In this document: positions 44,394 to 53,130 of the stretch, one piece after another
Layout: every line of letters begins with the position of its first letter
How positions within the stretch are numbered: the first letter of the stretch is position 1
DNA from: Ancylobacter amanitiformis
Lineage (GTDB): Bacteria; Pseudomonadota; Alphaproteobacteria; Rhizobiales; Xanthobacteraceae
Direction: 5' to 3'
NCBI RefSeq assembly: GCF_030814815.1
Contig: NZ_JAUSVR010000002.1
Coordinates: forward strand, 1 to 64,000
DNA: 64,000 nucleotides
Notes under the pieces: model-generated
The model's database searches: none
Told to the model about the DNA's origin: nothing
What the model saw: the letters and a program-made list of their open reading frames with translations, nothing else
Translations under genes and position numbers: made by a program

Positions 44394-45358
44394 GCGAAAG
44401 AGCGGTCGATCACCGCCTCGTCGAAGGCGCCATGGGTGAAGCTGCGCCCGGTGGAGAGCGCCGTGACCGTCACCCGCGCGGGGCTGAACAGCATGGGATC
44501 CATGGCATAGAAATCGCCATTATAGGCCGTGAAGATCTCGCCGAAGGCGCGGCCATAGTCGCGCGAGGTGGAACTGGGCAGCCCGGCCGCCAGCGCCGCG
44601 GCCTCCTCCTCCGGCCCCTCGACGAAAAGATGCACGTCGCCGCCGTAAAGGCTCGCGTCGTTGGTCCGGCCCATCGCCGTGATGAAGTCCGGCGCGGGCG
44701 GAGGCAGCGGCGCGCTGGCCAGCCCGTCGACGATGCGATCGAGCGGGAAATGCAGCGCATGCGCCTTGTGCAGCGCCACTTCCAGCACGCGCGCCACCAC
44801 CTGCACGGTGCCGGCGAGGCTCATGGTGGGGGTGAGGATGAGGGTGAGCTGATCGGGCGCGACGCCGCAGCCGGCCGCGATGCGCTCCACCAGCACCTCC
44901 GGCGGGAGACGGTCGACCTCCAGCACCAGCACGGCGCTCGACGCCTCGTCGCGATAGCCCAGTTCCCCGAACAGTTCCTCCTTGGCGTGCAGCGCCCGGC
45001 CGGGCCCGGAGCCGAGCGCGAAGAACTCGCCTTCGGCCAGGCTCCAGCCGGCATATTGGCTGGCGAGGCAGGCGGTGACGGGGTCGGCGGTGCGCACGCC
45101 GATGAGGGTTCCCCAACGCGTGAAGCGCGCGGCGGGCACGATATCCACCGCGCCGAGGCCGCCGAGGCAGATTTCGGCGATCAGCCTGCCCGCCTCGATG
45201 CCGCCGCGCGCCTTTATGCCGGCATCCACGATGCGCGCGCCCGCGGCACTGCGGGTGACGGCGAGGCGCAATTGCGGCGCCCGCCCGATCAAGCTTTCGA
45301 CGAGCGGCTCCGTCAGCGTCGAGACGCTCGGGCGCGGGGTGTGGGAAAGGTGGTCCAT
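44390..45358 (-). CDS. mch: methenyl-H4MPT cyclohydrolase
   Basis: A 322-residue Mch: VTRSAAGARIVDAGIKARGG and EICLGGLGAVDIVPAARF at the N-terminal half, YAGWSLAEGEFFALGSGPGR, the ILTPTMSLAGTVQVVARVLE region and SRDYGRAFGEIFTAYNGDFY at the C-terminus. It interconverts methenyl- and formyl-H4MPT, between MtdB and Fhc in formaldehyde oxidation. Length is as in other bacterial Mch proteins. It starts two bases after the ATP-grasp gene stop. Confidence 0.95.
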   Translation of the reverse strand: MDHLSHTPRPSVSTLTEPLVESLIGRAPQLRLAVTRSAAGARIVDAGIKARGGIEAGRLIAEICLGGLGAVDIVPAARFTRWGTLIGVRTADPVTACLASQYAGWSLAEGEFFALGSGPGRALHAKEELFGELGYRDEASSAVLVLEVDRLPPEVLVERIAAGCGVAPDQLTLILTPTMSLAGTVQVVARVLEVALHKAHALHFPLDRIVDGLASAPLPPPAPDFITAMGRTNDASLYGGDVHLFVEGPEEEAAALAAGLPSSTSRDYGRAFGEIFTAYNGDFYAMDPMLFSPARVTVTALSTGRSFTHGAFDEAVIDRSFA

Positions 45359-45360
45359 GG

Positions 45361-46536
45361 TCAGTTACTCCGCCGCGTTGCGGCTGGCCGGTTCAGGTCA
45401 CGCCAGAGATGGTCGGTACGGGTGTCAATCAGCGCACGCGCCTGCGCGGCGTCGCGACCATGCGCGAAGACGGTGCAGAGCGGCTCGCCTTCCCCGATGA
45501 GGGCGCCCGCGGGCGGGCGGTCGGCCACCCAGCCGGGCAGCGGCGCGCATGGTATCGCGACAGCCGCCGGGGCATAGAAGACGGCGGCGGCGCGAACCGC
45601 CTCCGCCTCGTCCGGCATCTCCGCCGGATCCAGCGTTGCGCGCTCGGGCAGGTGTCCCTCGCACGCCGCGATATGCAGCTTCAGCAGCGGCGGCAGCGGC
45701 GCGTGGTCGAAAATGTCGAGAGTCGCGCCGGGGCGCGGGTTGATCTCGATGAGATGCCAGGCCTCATCACTCACGATCAGGTCGGCGCTGGCCAGCCCGA
45801 CAAGGCCGGCGGCCGCGACGATGGCGTCCAGCGCCACGGCGATTTCGATCTCCACGCCGACATCCAGCCGGATCGGGCCGGCCGCGCCGCCATAGCGGAA
45901 CGGGGCGCCCCGGGTCGGCGCGCACCATTGCTCGGAGAAGGCGAGGAGGCGCGCCTCCCGGCCATTGCCGAGGAACAAGGCCGAGACCGTGCGGCCCTCG
46001 ACATGTTCCTGCAGGTACCAGCCTTCGCCGCGTGCTCGGTCCGCCCGGCTCACATGCCCGCCACCGGCGCCGCCGACGCGCTTCTCCAGCACGGCAACGC
46101 CCTCCGGCGCGCGATCGAACAGGCGCGGGTGCGGGATGCCGAGATCGCCCAGCAACCGGTCCATCATCCGCGGCTCCTTGAGCGCGAGCAGCGTGCGCCG
46201 GCCATTGCCGAGCAGGCGGAACCGCGCGCCGAGCCGCTCGACAAGGCCCGGCGCGGCCTCGAAGCCGGTGCCGAGCACGAGCGGAAGGCCAGGGGCGGCA
46301 TGGCGGGCAAGCTGCGCCAACAGGTCGTGCGGATCGATGGCGAAGCCGGGAAGGCGCCGCAGCGCGACAGCCTCCACCGCCAGTTCGCGCGTGTCCTCAT
46401 CGGCGAACAGGTCGAGGACCAGCGCGCGAAGTCCGGCCCGGCGGGCGGCGGCGGCAAGCCCGCGCGCCGCGACAGCGACGATGACGACATCGGCGTCATT
46501 CCCGCGCGGCAAGGGAGCGTGCCAGCGTGAAGGCAT
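45361..46536 (-). CDS. ATP-grasp protein of the H4MPT cluster
   Basis: A 391-residue ATP-grasp-like protein: an N-terminal Rossmann-like part (VVIVAVAARGLAAAARRAGL), KEPRMMDRLLGDLGIPHPRL, VLEKRVGGAGGGHVSRADRA, EGWYLQEHVEGRTVSALFLG and a metal-binding HLIEINPRPGATLDIFDH. It is a constant member of methylotroph H4MPT clusters between mtdB and mch; its reaction is unassigned, with ligation in methylofuran or pterin synthesis likely. The ATG overlaps the end of mtdB by 41 bases; a slightly later start is possible. Confidence 0.75.
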   Translation of the reverse strand: MPSRWHAPLPRGNDADVVIVAVAARGLAAAARRAGLRALVLDLFADEDTRELAVEAVALRRLPGFAIDPHDLLAQLARHAAPGLPLVLGTGFEAAPGLVERLGARFRLLGNGRRTLLALKEPRMMDRLLGDLGIPHPRLFDRAPEGVAVLEKRVGGAGGGHVSRADRARGEGWYLQEHVEGRTVSALFLGNGREARLLAFSEQWCAPTRGAPFRYGGAAGPIRLDVGVEIEIAVALDAIVAAAGLVGLASADLIVSDEAWHLIEINPRPGATLDIFDHAPLPPLLKLHIAACEGHLPERATLDPAEMPDEAEAVRAAAVFYAPAAVAIPCAPLPGWVADRPPAGALIGEGEPLCTVFAHGRDAAQARALIDTRTDHLWRDLNRPAATRRSN

Positions 46537-47410
46537 CCTCGAACCCGATGGTCAGCGCCTGCGTCGCGACGCGCATGCGTGCCAGAAGCTCATGCTGAAC
46601 GCGGTATTTCAGATGACCGATCGTCAGCGCGCCGATGCCGACCGCACCGCCCGCCGCGCCGCCCGCCAGCGGCTTGGCGTCGGCATGGGCGTCGATGCCG
46701 GCAATGCCGGCCGGCGGCACCGCATTGACGTCGGCGGCAACGAGAAGATCGCGGGCGGCGGCGAGGGCATCGGCGGAGAGGATTTCCACGCCCGCCCTGC
46801 CGCAGGCCAGCACCACCTGCGCGCCGGGCAGCAGGGCGCGCTTCTCGTCCTCGCTGCTGGCGCTGGCGCTGGCAAGATCCACGCCGAAGCGCTGCTTGAA
46901 GTCGCGCGCCTTGGCGGCGACCGCCTCCACGTCGCGGTGGCTGACCAGCGTCACCTCCGCACCCGCCTGCGCGGCGATCACCCCGGCAATGCCGCCGACC
47001 ACGCCGGTCGCGCCATAGACCTGCACCTTCACGCCCTTGATGCCCTCGGGATGGCTCGGGCGCAGCCGGCGCTCCACCTCGGCCACCATGGCGGCGGCGG
47101 TGGTGAACGAGCCTGCCGGATCGACGAAGAGAGAAATCTCGAACGGCGCGAACAGCACGCTCTTCGCCTTTGCCGCCATGTCGAGGGCGAGGCTCGCATC
47201 CTTGCCGCCGATGAACAGCCCGGTGCGTGGGGCGGCCTCGGGGCTGCGCGAGAACATCATGTCCTGTGTGAGGTCGGCCATCTCGTCGAGCGTCACGCCG
47301 GAATAGGGCAGGATGGTCGCGTAGCCGGCATCCACCGCCATGTTCACGTCGAAGGGCGAGACGTGGCGCAGCGGGGAGACGATGTGGAGAATCGGGGCGA
47401 TGTCCGCCAT
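46496..47410 (-). CDS. mtdB: NAD(P)-dependent methylene-H4MPT dehydrogenase
   Basis: A 304-residue MtdB: ILHIVSPLRHVSPFDVNMAV, GRTLFIGG-like substrate region (GLFIGGKDASLALDMAAKA), the dinucleotide fold VYGATGVVGGIAGVIAAQAG and KRALLPGAQVVLACGRAGVE. It oxidises methylene- to methenyl-H4MPT with NAD or NADP. ATG 47410 has an AGGGA site; an ATG 21 bases earlier lacks one. In the operon it follows beta-RFAP synthase and precedes an ATP-grasp gene. Confidence 0.95.
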   Translation of the reverse strand: MADIAPILHIVSPLRHVSPFDVNMAVDAGYATILPYSGVTLDEMADLTQDMMFSRSPEAAPRTGLFIGGKDASLALDMAAKAKSVLFAPFEISLFVDPAGSFTTAAAMVAEVERRLRPSHPEGIKGVKVQVYGATGVVGGIAGVIAAQAGAEVTLVSHRDVEAVAAKARDFKQRFGVDLASASASSEDEKRALLPGAQVVLACGRAGVEILSADALAAARDLLVAADVNAVPPAGIAGIDAHADAKPLAGGAAGGAVGIGALTIGHLKYRVQHELLARMRVATQALTIGFEDAFTLARSLAARE

Positions 47411-47500
47411 GTCGTTTCGGTCCCTGGGCAAAATGGGCCTTGCGGCCTCTGGTCGAGGAGGATCGGAAGAGCGACGCGGGCGTTTACGCCAAAACCGCCG

Positions 47501-48520
47501 CTAGCACTGCTCGAGGCAGGCAAGCCATTCGATCCGTGCCCCGGCATTGGCGCCGCGCACACAGTCGAAAGCCAGAGCGGGCCGGTCGCCGAAAAGGGCG
47601 CGGGCCTCGCTGAGAATCGTTTCCGCTTCCTCGGGGCTGCCCAGCACAGCAAAGCCGGTGGGGCCCCAGGAACTCTGGCCAAGGCCGCGCAGCCCGCGGC
47701 TCTCCAGCCAGTCCATCACCTCGGCGACGGAAGAGCTTGTATAGCGGCCGCCCTGGGCACTCGCATAGTGCTCTCCGAGCAGGCGCTGCATTTCGCCGAC
47801 CGCCGCCGCGAAATAATCCACATCCGCTTCCGCCAGCGCCGGCAACGCCACCATCACAGCCAGCCGCGCCATGTGGCCCGCCAATGTGTCCGCGAAGGGC
47901 GGCAGCCCTTCCATCGCGGCGGTTTCCTCGCTGCCGCTAAGCCCCTGATGGCTGTTGTCATATACCAGCAGCAGCCGCCAGTTCTCGGGGAAGGGCAGGC
48001 GCGAGAGGATGGGCGGGGGGGCATCCGAGCCGCGCTTCTTGCCGCCATCCAGGATCACGCCGCCCTCGGTGAAGGCGCCGATGCCGATGGCCGAACGCGC
48101 CCCGCGACCCAACGCCGCCCCCACTTCGCGCGGGGAGAGCGCCAGACCGTTCAAGAGGCACAGGCCGGTCGCGACGGCGAGGCCGAGCTGGGTGCCCGAG
48201 CCGAGGCCGGAATGAGGCGGCAGCGCCGTCTCGACGGTGATCTCCACCGCCTTGTCGATGCCGAAGCGTTCGGCCGCCTTCACCGCCGCCGCCAGCGCCC
48301 GGCCGGCATCCGGCCCGGTGGCCGAAAGCGAGGGCGCGCGCTGCATCCGCACGATGGTGGAGGGCCGGTCGAGGGTGATGCCGAGGCTGCCGAAGCGGCG
48401 CCCGAGCGTGCCGGCGAGATCGAGGAATCCGAGATGCAGCCGGCCCGGCGCGGTGATGCGCACCACGTTGCTGCCGTCCGGCCTGTGCGCCATCTGCGGG
48501 TTGGGCGTCGTCTTGTTCAC
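47501..48520 (-). CDS. beta-ribofuranosylaminobenzene 5'-phosphate synthase
   Basis: A 339-residue GHMP-type enzyme: ITAPGRLHLGFLDLAGTLGR, the substrate loop ALPPHSGLGSGTQLGLAVAT, AIGIGAFTEGGVILDGGKKR and GLRGLGQSSWGPTGFAVLGS. It makes the arylamine ribosyl unit that commits precursors to methanopterin. A GTG at 48520 with GAGGAAA before it is preferred over ATG 48541, which lacks a ribosome site. Leads the minus-strand operon; mtdB follows after 90 bases. Confidence 0.92.
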   Translation of the reverse strand: MNKTTPNPQMAHRPDGSNVVRITAPGRLHLGFLDLAGTLGRRFGSLGITLDRPSTIVRMQRAPSLSATGPDAGRALAAAVKAAERFGIDKAVEITVETALPPHSGLGSGTQLGLAVATGLCLLNGLALSPREVGAALGRGARSAIGIGAFTEGGVILDGGKKRGSDAPPPILSRLPFPENWRLLLVYDNSHQGLSGSEETAAMEGLPPFADTLAGHMARLAVMVALPALAEADVDYFAAAVGEMQRLLGEHYASAQGGRYTSSSVAEVMDWLESRGLRGLGQSSWGPTGFAVLGSPEEAETILSEARALFGDRPALAFDCVRGANAGARIEWLACLEQC

Positions 48521-48700
48521 GGGCGTTTCCTCAAGAGCCATCGTAAGGCGGGCGGGGCGGCAAGGACAAGCGCCCCAGACAAATGAGCCGCGAGGGGGGA
48601 TTTGCGACCTGCCCCCGCCGCGTGCTACCGAATCAGGTGAGGCCACCCGCGACAGAACGGGGGCACACCGCCCAGAGGACGCTCGACGAGGACGCCGCTT
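48521..48700. promoter_or_regulatory. divergent promoter region of two C1 operons
   Basis: The 180 bases between the beta-RFAP synthase operon (minus) and the PCD-fhc operon (plus) must drive both. A weak TTGCGA...TACCGA pair is visible on the plus strand at about 48602-48632; no clear regulator site is seen. The shared location suggests common control. Confidence 0.35.
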
Positions 48701-49081
48701 ATGGCGCTGGATCCGAAAAAGACCTTCACCGACAATGAGGTGGAGGAACGGCTTGCTGCCGACCTGCCGCACTGGACGCTCCAGGACGGCTGGATCCGGC
48801 GCACCTATCGCACCTCCAGCTGGAAGGGAACGCTGATGGTGATCAACGCCGTCGGCCATCTGGCGGAAGCGGCGTGGCACCATCCCGATATCACGGCGTC
48901 CTATGCCTGGGTCGAGGTGCGGCTGATGTCGCATGACGCCAAGGGCATTACCGAGCGCGATTTTCAGCTGGCGAAAAAGATAGAGGACGTGGTCGGCTGG
49001 CAGCCGGGCACGGAGGCGAACAGCGCGCTGGAAGGCACGCCGCGCGGCGATCTGCGCTTCGCCTACATCAAATATGACTGA
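48701..49081 (+). CDS. phhB: 4a-hydroxytetrahydrobiopterin dehydratase-like (PCD/DCoH)
   Basis: A 126-residue pterin-4a-carbinolamine dehydratase: LPHWTLQDGWIRRTYRTSSW, INAVGHLAEAAWHHPDITAS with the catalytic His-His-Pro, YAWVEVRLMSHDAKGITERD with the Thr, and a short C-terminal tail longer than usual. Next to fhc genes it likely acts on a hydroxylated or hydrated H4MPT form, not phenylalanine hydroxylase (inference from context). It overlaps nothing, but fhcB starts 14 bases downstream. Confidence 0.87.
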   Translation: MALDPKKTFTDNEVEERLAADLPHWTLQDGWIRRTYRTSSWKGTLMVINAVGHLAEAAWHHPDITASYAWVEVRLMSHDAKGITERDFQLAKKIEDVVGWQPGTEANSALEGTPRGDLRFAYIKYD

Positions 49082-49094
49082 CCGGGCAGGAACG

Positions 49095-50336
49095 ATGGCC
49101 GACGTTGCGATTGAGACGATCGAGGATGTGGTCTGCGGCTTCTGCGGGCTGGGCTGCGACGACCTGCGCGTCGAGGTCGAGGGGCGCGCGCTGCGCGCCG
49201 CCGGCACGATCTGCCCGGAGGCGGCGCGGCTGATCCGCCGGCTCGACGTCGCCGACCGGCCGGCCAGCGTGGCCGGCACGGCCGTCGATCTCGACACGGC
49301 GGCCGAGGCGGCGCGCCATATCCTGCTGGGCGCGCGCGCCACGCTGATCGGCGGGCTCGGCACCGACATGGCCGGGGCTGGCGCGCTCACCGACCTCGCC
49401 ATCCGCTTCGGCGGCGTGCTCGATCACCATGCCTCGGACGGTCTGTTTCGCAATTACGCGAGCGTCCAGCGCACGGGCTGGCTGGCCACCACGCTGGCGG
49501 AAGTGCGCAACCGCTGTGATCTTCTGCTGGTCATCGGCGAGGATCCCGCCGGCCAGTGGGGCCGGCTGTTCGAGAGGCTGTTTCCCGAAGCGCCGCTTTT
49601 CGCCGAGGGCCGCCGCCGGGTGGTCTTCATCGGCGGCGCGCCGGGCGAGACGGCGCGGCGCCAACTGGGGCACGCTGACATTTCACATCTCGCCACGGAT
49701 GATCCCGTCGCCGTTCTGGAAGCGCTCGGCGCGCTGAGCGCCGGCCGGACGCCGCCGGGCGAGGCGTTTGGCGGGGTGCCCGCCACCGAACTGGCCGCGC
49801 TGGCCGAGGCGATGGGCGCCGCGCATTACGTCGTCGCGACCTGGAACGCCGCCGCGCACGATGACGGCGACCTCGTCGCGGAGCGGGCGACGGCGCTGGT
49901 CGACCGGCTCAACGTCACCACGCGGGCCGGCGTGTTCCCGCTCGGGGGACGCGACAACATCATCGGGGTGAACCAGCTGCTGCTGTGGCGGCTCGGCTAT
50001 CCCTTGCGCACCGCGGTGCGCGGGCAGGCCAGCGCGCATGACGGTGCGCTCTACGCCACCGAGGCGGCGCTGGGCGATGCCGACGTGCTGCTGTGGGTCT
50101 CCGCCTTCCGGCCGGAGCCGCCGCCTTCCTTCGCGGGCAAGATCATTGCGCTTGCCCATCCCGAGACAATCTTCGACAAAGAACCGGATGTTCTTATCCC
50201 CGTGGGCACGCCCGGCATCGACCATGCCGGCACCGTGTTCCGCATGGATTCCATCGTGAGCCTGCCGCTCGGCGCCTTGCGCGTCGCGACGCTGCCCAGC
50301 GTCGCCGAGGCTGTGCGTTGCATAGCGGAGGGGTAG
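49095..50336 (+). CDS. fhcB: formyltransferase/hydrolase complex subunit FhcB
   Basis: A 413-residue homologue of formylmethanofuran dehydrogenase subunit B: DVVCGFCGLGCDDLRVEVEG near the N-terminus, LLVIGEDPAGQWGRLFERLF, VFPLGGRDNIIGVNQLLLWR and the IPVGTPGIDHAGTVFRMDS end. In the methylotroph complex this subunit is considered structural, without the metal-pterin centre. The sequence still shows Cys-x2-Cys-x3-Cys plus a later Cys (AGTICPEA). ATG 49095 has a CAGGAACG site; ATG 49074 is less likely. fhcA starts right after the stop. Confidence 0.93.
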   Translation: MADVAIETIEDVVCGFCGLGCDDLRVEVEGRALRAAGTICPEAARLIRRLDVADRPASVAGTAVDLDTAAEAARHILLGARATLIGGLGTDMAGAGALTDLAIRFGGVLDHHASDGLFRNYASVQRTGWLATTLAEVRNRCDLLLVIGEDPAGQWGRLFERLFPEAPLFAEGRRRVVFIGGAPGETARRQLGHADISHLATDDPVAVLEALGALSAGRTPPGEAFGGVPATELAALAEAMGAAHYVVATWNAAAHDDGDLVAERATALVDRLNVTTRAGVFPLGGRDNIIGVNQLLLWRLGYPLRTAVRGQASAHDGALYATEAALGDADVLLWVSAFRPEPPPSFAGKIIALAHPETIFDKEPDVLIPVGTPGIDHAGTVFRMDSIVSLPLGALRVATLPSVAEAVRCIAEG

Positions 50337-52004
50337 ATGAGACTGCGGCTCACGGGCGGGCGCGTGCTCGATCCGGCCAATGGCGAGAACGGCGTCGCCA
50401 CCGGTTCGGTGCGCGACATCGAGATCGAGGACGGGCGCATCGTCGCCCCGACGGACCAGCGGGCGGATGCCGAGTATGATCTCGGCGGCGATGTCGTGCT
50501 GGCGGGCGGCATCGACCTGCACAGCCATATCGCCGGCGGCAAGATGAACCTGGCGCGGCTCTTGATGCAGGAGGATCGCCGGGCCTTTCCCGAAATGCCC
50601 GGCAATTTCTGCGGCTGCGGCGGGGGGCGGGCGGTGCCGACCGCCCATGCCACCGGCTGCCGCTATGCCGAGCTGGGCTACACCACGGTGTTCGAGCCGG
50701 CCATGGTCGGTGCCAATGCGCGCGGCGCGCATCTGGAAATGGCGGATATCCCCAATCTCGACACCGGCGCCTATCTGGTGCTGGGCAATGACGATTTCTT
50801 CCAGCGCCTGCTGGCGGCGGGGGCGCATCAGGAAACCATCAACGCCTATGTCGGCTGGATGATCGAGGCGACGCAGGCCTTCGCCATCAAGATCGTCAAT
50901 CCGGGCGGCATCAACGCCTTCAAGTTCAACGCCCGCAAGCTCGACCTCGACGAGGCCAACCCCCATTACGGCGTCTCGCCCCGCCGTGTGCTGACCACGC
51001 TGATCCGCGCGGTGACGGAACTTGGCCTGCCGCATCCGATTCATCTGCACGGCTGCAATCTCGGCGTGCCCGGCAATGACGAGACCACGCTCGCCACCAT
51101 CGCCGCCGCCGAGGGGCGGCGCCTGCACCTGACGCATCTGCAATTCCATTCCTACGGCACGGAGGGCGACAAGCGCTTCTCCTCCTCCGCCGCGCGCATC
51201 GCGGAAATGGTGAATGGCAATCCGAACATCTCCGTCGATGTCGGGCAGGTCATGTTCGGCCAGACGGTCACCGCCTCGGCCGACTACATGTCGCAATACC
51301 GCAACCGCGCCATTGCCAGCCCGAACAAGTCGATCGGCATGGATATCGAGCTGGACGCGGCCTGCGGCGTGGTGCCGTTCGAATACAAGGACAAGTCCTT
51401 CGTCAATGCGCTGCAATGGGCGATCGGGCTGGAACTGTTCCTGCTGGTGGAGGACCCGTGGCGGATCTTCCTGACCACGGACCATCCCAATGGCGGGCCG
51501 TTCACCACCTATCCCCACCTCATCCGCCTGCTGATGGACCGCGATTTCCGCAACGCGCAACTCGCCACGCTCAACAAGGCGGCGCAGGCCCACACGCTGC
51601 TGAGCCAGATCACCCGCGAATACTCGCTGGAGGAAATCGCCATCCTCACCCGCGCCGCGCCCGCCCGCATCCTCGGGCTGACCGACAAGGGCCATCTCGG
51701 CGTGGGGGCGGTGGCCGACATCGCCGTCCACACCGAGGATTCCGACCGCGAGGCGATGTTCTCGACCACGCGCTTCGTGTTCAAGAACGGCCGGCTGATC
51801 GTGAAGGACGGGCTGGTGGTGGAACTCGCGCAAGGCACCACGCATGTGGCGCGTCCCGAGTTCGACCGCGCGATCGACAAGGACATGCAACGCTGGTTCG
51901 ACGAATCGGTGGGGCTGAAGTCGAAACATTTCCGCGTCGCCGACGGCGAACTGCGCGGCGGCGCCGGCCCGACCATCCTCAAATGCGAGGGAGTGGCGTC
52001 GTGA
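50337..52004 (+). CDS. fhcA: formyltransferase/hydrolase complex subunit FhcA
   Basis: A 555-residue amidohydrolase-fold subunit that hydrolyses formyl-methylofuran to formate. Metal-site motifs: IDLHSHIAGGKMNLARLLMQ (His-x-His), IKIVNPGGINAFKFNA with the bridging Lys, PHPIHLHGCNLGVPGND, LHLTHLQFHSY and an Asp in FLTTDHPNGGP. Length and order match FhcA/FwdA. The TGA overlaps the ATG of the next small frame (TGATG). Confidence 0.95.
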   Translation: MRLRLTGGRVLDPANGENGVATGSVRDIEIEDGRIVAPTDQRADAEYDLGGDVVLAGGIDLHSHIAGGKMNLARLLMQEDRRAFPEMPGNFCGCGGGRAVPTAHATGCRYAELGYTTVFEPAMVGANARGAHLEMADIPNLDTGAYLVLGNDDFFQRLLAAGAHQETINAYVGWMIEATQAFAIKIVNPGGINAFKFNARKLDLDEANPHYGVSPRRVLTTLIRAVTELGLPHPIHLHGCNLGVPGNDETTLATIAAAEGRRLHLTHLQFHSYGTEGDKRFSSSAARIAEMVNGNPNISVDVGQVMFGQTVTASADYMSQYRNRAIASPNKSIGMDIELDAACGVVPFEYKDKSFVNALQWAIGLELFLLVEDPWRIFLTTDHPNGGPFTTYPHLIRLLMDRDFRNAQLATLNKAAQAHTLLSQITREYSLEEIAILTRAAPARILGLTDKGHLGVGAVADIAVHTEDSDREAMFSTTRFVFKNGRLIVKDGLVVELAQGTTHVARPEFDRAIDKDMQRWFDESVGLKSKHFRVADGELRGGAGPTILKCEGVAS

Positions 52005-52219
52005 TGGCTCTCGACATGATGTTCCTCGCGCGGCCGCTTTTCACCTCTCCCCGTGGGGCAGAGGTCGGCGCGCAGCGCCGGGTGAGGGGCCCCGCGCTCG
52101 CCGCTTTGTCGCGCCGCTGCCCCTCACCCCGCCCCTCTCCCCGACGGGGAGAGGGAGCAGGGCGCGTGGTTGTGATCGGGCGTCCGCTCCTCGTGACCAT
52201 GCAGGAGGCCGCGCGATGA
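52004..52219 (+). CDS. 71-residue linker frame carrying palindromic repeat
   Basis: A frame from ATG 52004 (overlapping the fhcA stop) to TGA 52219 (overlapping the fhcD start as ATGA). It reads MALDMMFLARPL, then repeat-encoded Arg/Pro/Ser residues (RRCPSPRPSPRRGEGAG), then VVVIGRPLLVTMQEAAR. Both edges look like ordinary protein and couple to both neighbours, while the middle is the palindromic element. It may be an old small gene interrupted in frame or a chance frame. No family is recognised. Confidence 0.35.
   Translation: MALDMMFLARPLFTSPRGAEVGAQRRVRGPALAALSRRCPSPRPSPRRGEGAGRVVVIGRPLLVTMQEAAR
52041..52155. repeat. palindromic repeat between fhcA and fhcD
   Basis: Two inverted-repeat units: CACCTCTCCCC...GTGAGGGG (about 52042-52089, with internal GGCGCGCAGCGCC) and CCCTCTCCCC-GAC-GGGGAGAGGG (52133-52155). 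The second shares its 10-bp stem with the copy near position 640. The folded RNA would lie inside the fhc transcript and could change the ratio of FhcB/A to FhcD/C. Confidence 0.75.
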
Positions 52220-53130
52220 TCCTCAATGGCGTCGAGATCCGCGACACCTTCGCGGAAGCCTTCCCCATGGTCGGCACCCGTCTCATCGTCACCGCCGACA
52301 CGCCCGAATGGGCGCTGGTCGCGGGGCGGACGACGACGGGCTTCGCCACCTCGGTCATCGGCTGCGGCTGCGAGGCGGCGATCGAGCGCACGCTCAGCGC
52401 GGAGGAGACGCCGGACGGGCGGCCGGGCGTGTCGCTGCTCATCTTCGCGATGGATTTCGCATCGTTGAAGAAAGTGGTGCCGCTGCGCCTCGGCCAGTGC
52501 GTGCTCACCTGCCCGACCACGGCCTGTTATGCCGGCATCGAGACCGGCAAGCGCGTGCCGCTGGCCAAGACCATTCGCTATTTCGCCGATGGGCACCAGA
52601 TCTCCAAGAAGATCGGCGACAAGCGTTTCTGGCGCCTGCCGGTCATGGAGGGCGAGTTCGTCTGCGACGAGGATACCGGCTCGGTCGAGGGCGTGGGCGG
52701 TGGCAATTTCCTCATCCTCGCCCGCTCGCGCGGCGCGGCGCTGAAGGCCGCGGAGGCGGCCGTGGCGGCGATGGGCAAGGTGGAGGGCATCATCATGCCC
52801 TTCCCCGGTGGCGTGGTGCGCTCCGGCTCGAAGGTCGGCTCCAAATACAAAGGCCTGTTCGCTTCCAGCAATGACGCCTATTGCCCGACCCTGCGCGGGA
52901 CCCGGCCGAGCGCCCTGCCGCCGGAAGTGGGCTCGGTGCTGGAAATCGTCATTGACGGGGTGAGCTTCGCGGCGGTGGCGGAGGCGACGCGTGTCGGCAT
53001 CCATGCCGTCTGTGCGGTCGGCGAGGAGGGCGGGGTCGTGGCGATCGATGCCGGCAATTACGGCGGCAATCTCGGCCCCTTCCACTTCAAGCTGCGTGAG
53101 ATCATGGGCACCGAGGGAGGCGCGGCATGA
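52216..53130 (+). CDS. fhcD: formyltransferase/hydrolase complex subunit FhcD
   Basis: A 304-residue formylmethanofuran:H4MPT formyltransferase: GVEIRDTFAEAFPMVGTRLI, VIGCGCEAAIERTLSAEETP, GQCVLTCPTTACYAGIETGK, VGGGNFLILARSRGAALKAA and RPSALPPEVGSVLEIVIDGV. It moves the formyl group from formyl-H4MPT to methylofuran. A strong GGAGG site precedes ATG 52216. The stop overlaps the fhcC ATG. Confidence 0.95.
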   Translation: MILNGVEIRDTFAEAFPMVGTRLIVTADTPEWALVAGRTTTGFATSVIGCGCEAAIERTLSAEETPDGRPGVSLLIFAMDFASLKKVVPLRLGQCVLTCPTTACYAGIETGKRVPLAKTIRYFADGHQISKKIGDKRFWRLPVMEGEFVCDEDTGSVEGVGGGNFLILARSRGAALKAAEAAVAAMGKVEGIIMPFPGGVVRSGSKVGSKYKGLFASSNDAYCPTLRGTRPSALPPEVGSVLEIVIDGVSFAAVAEATRVGIHAVCAVGEEGGVVAIDAGNYGGNLGPFHFKLREIMGTEGGAA

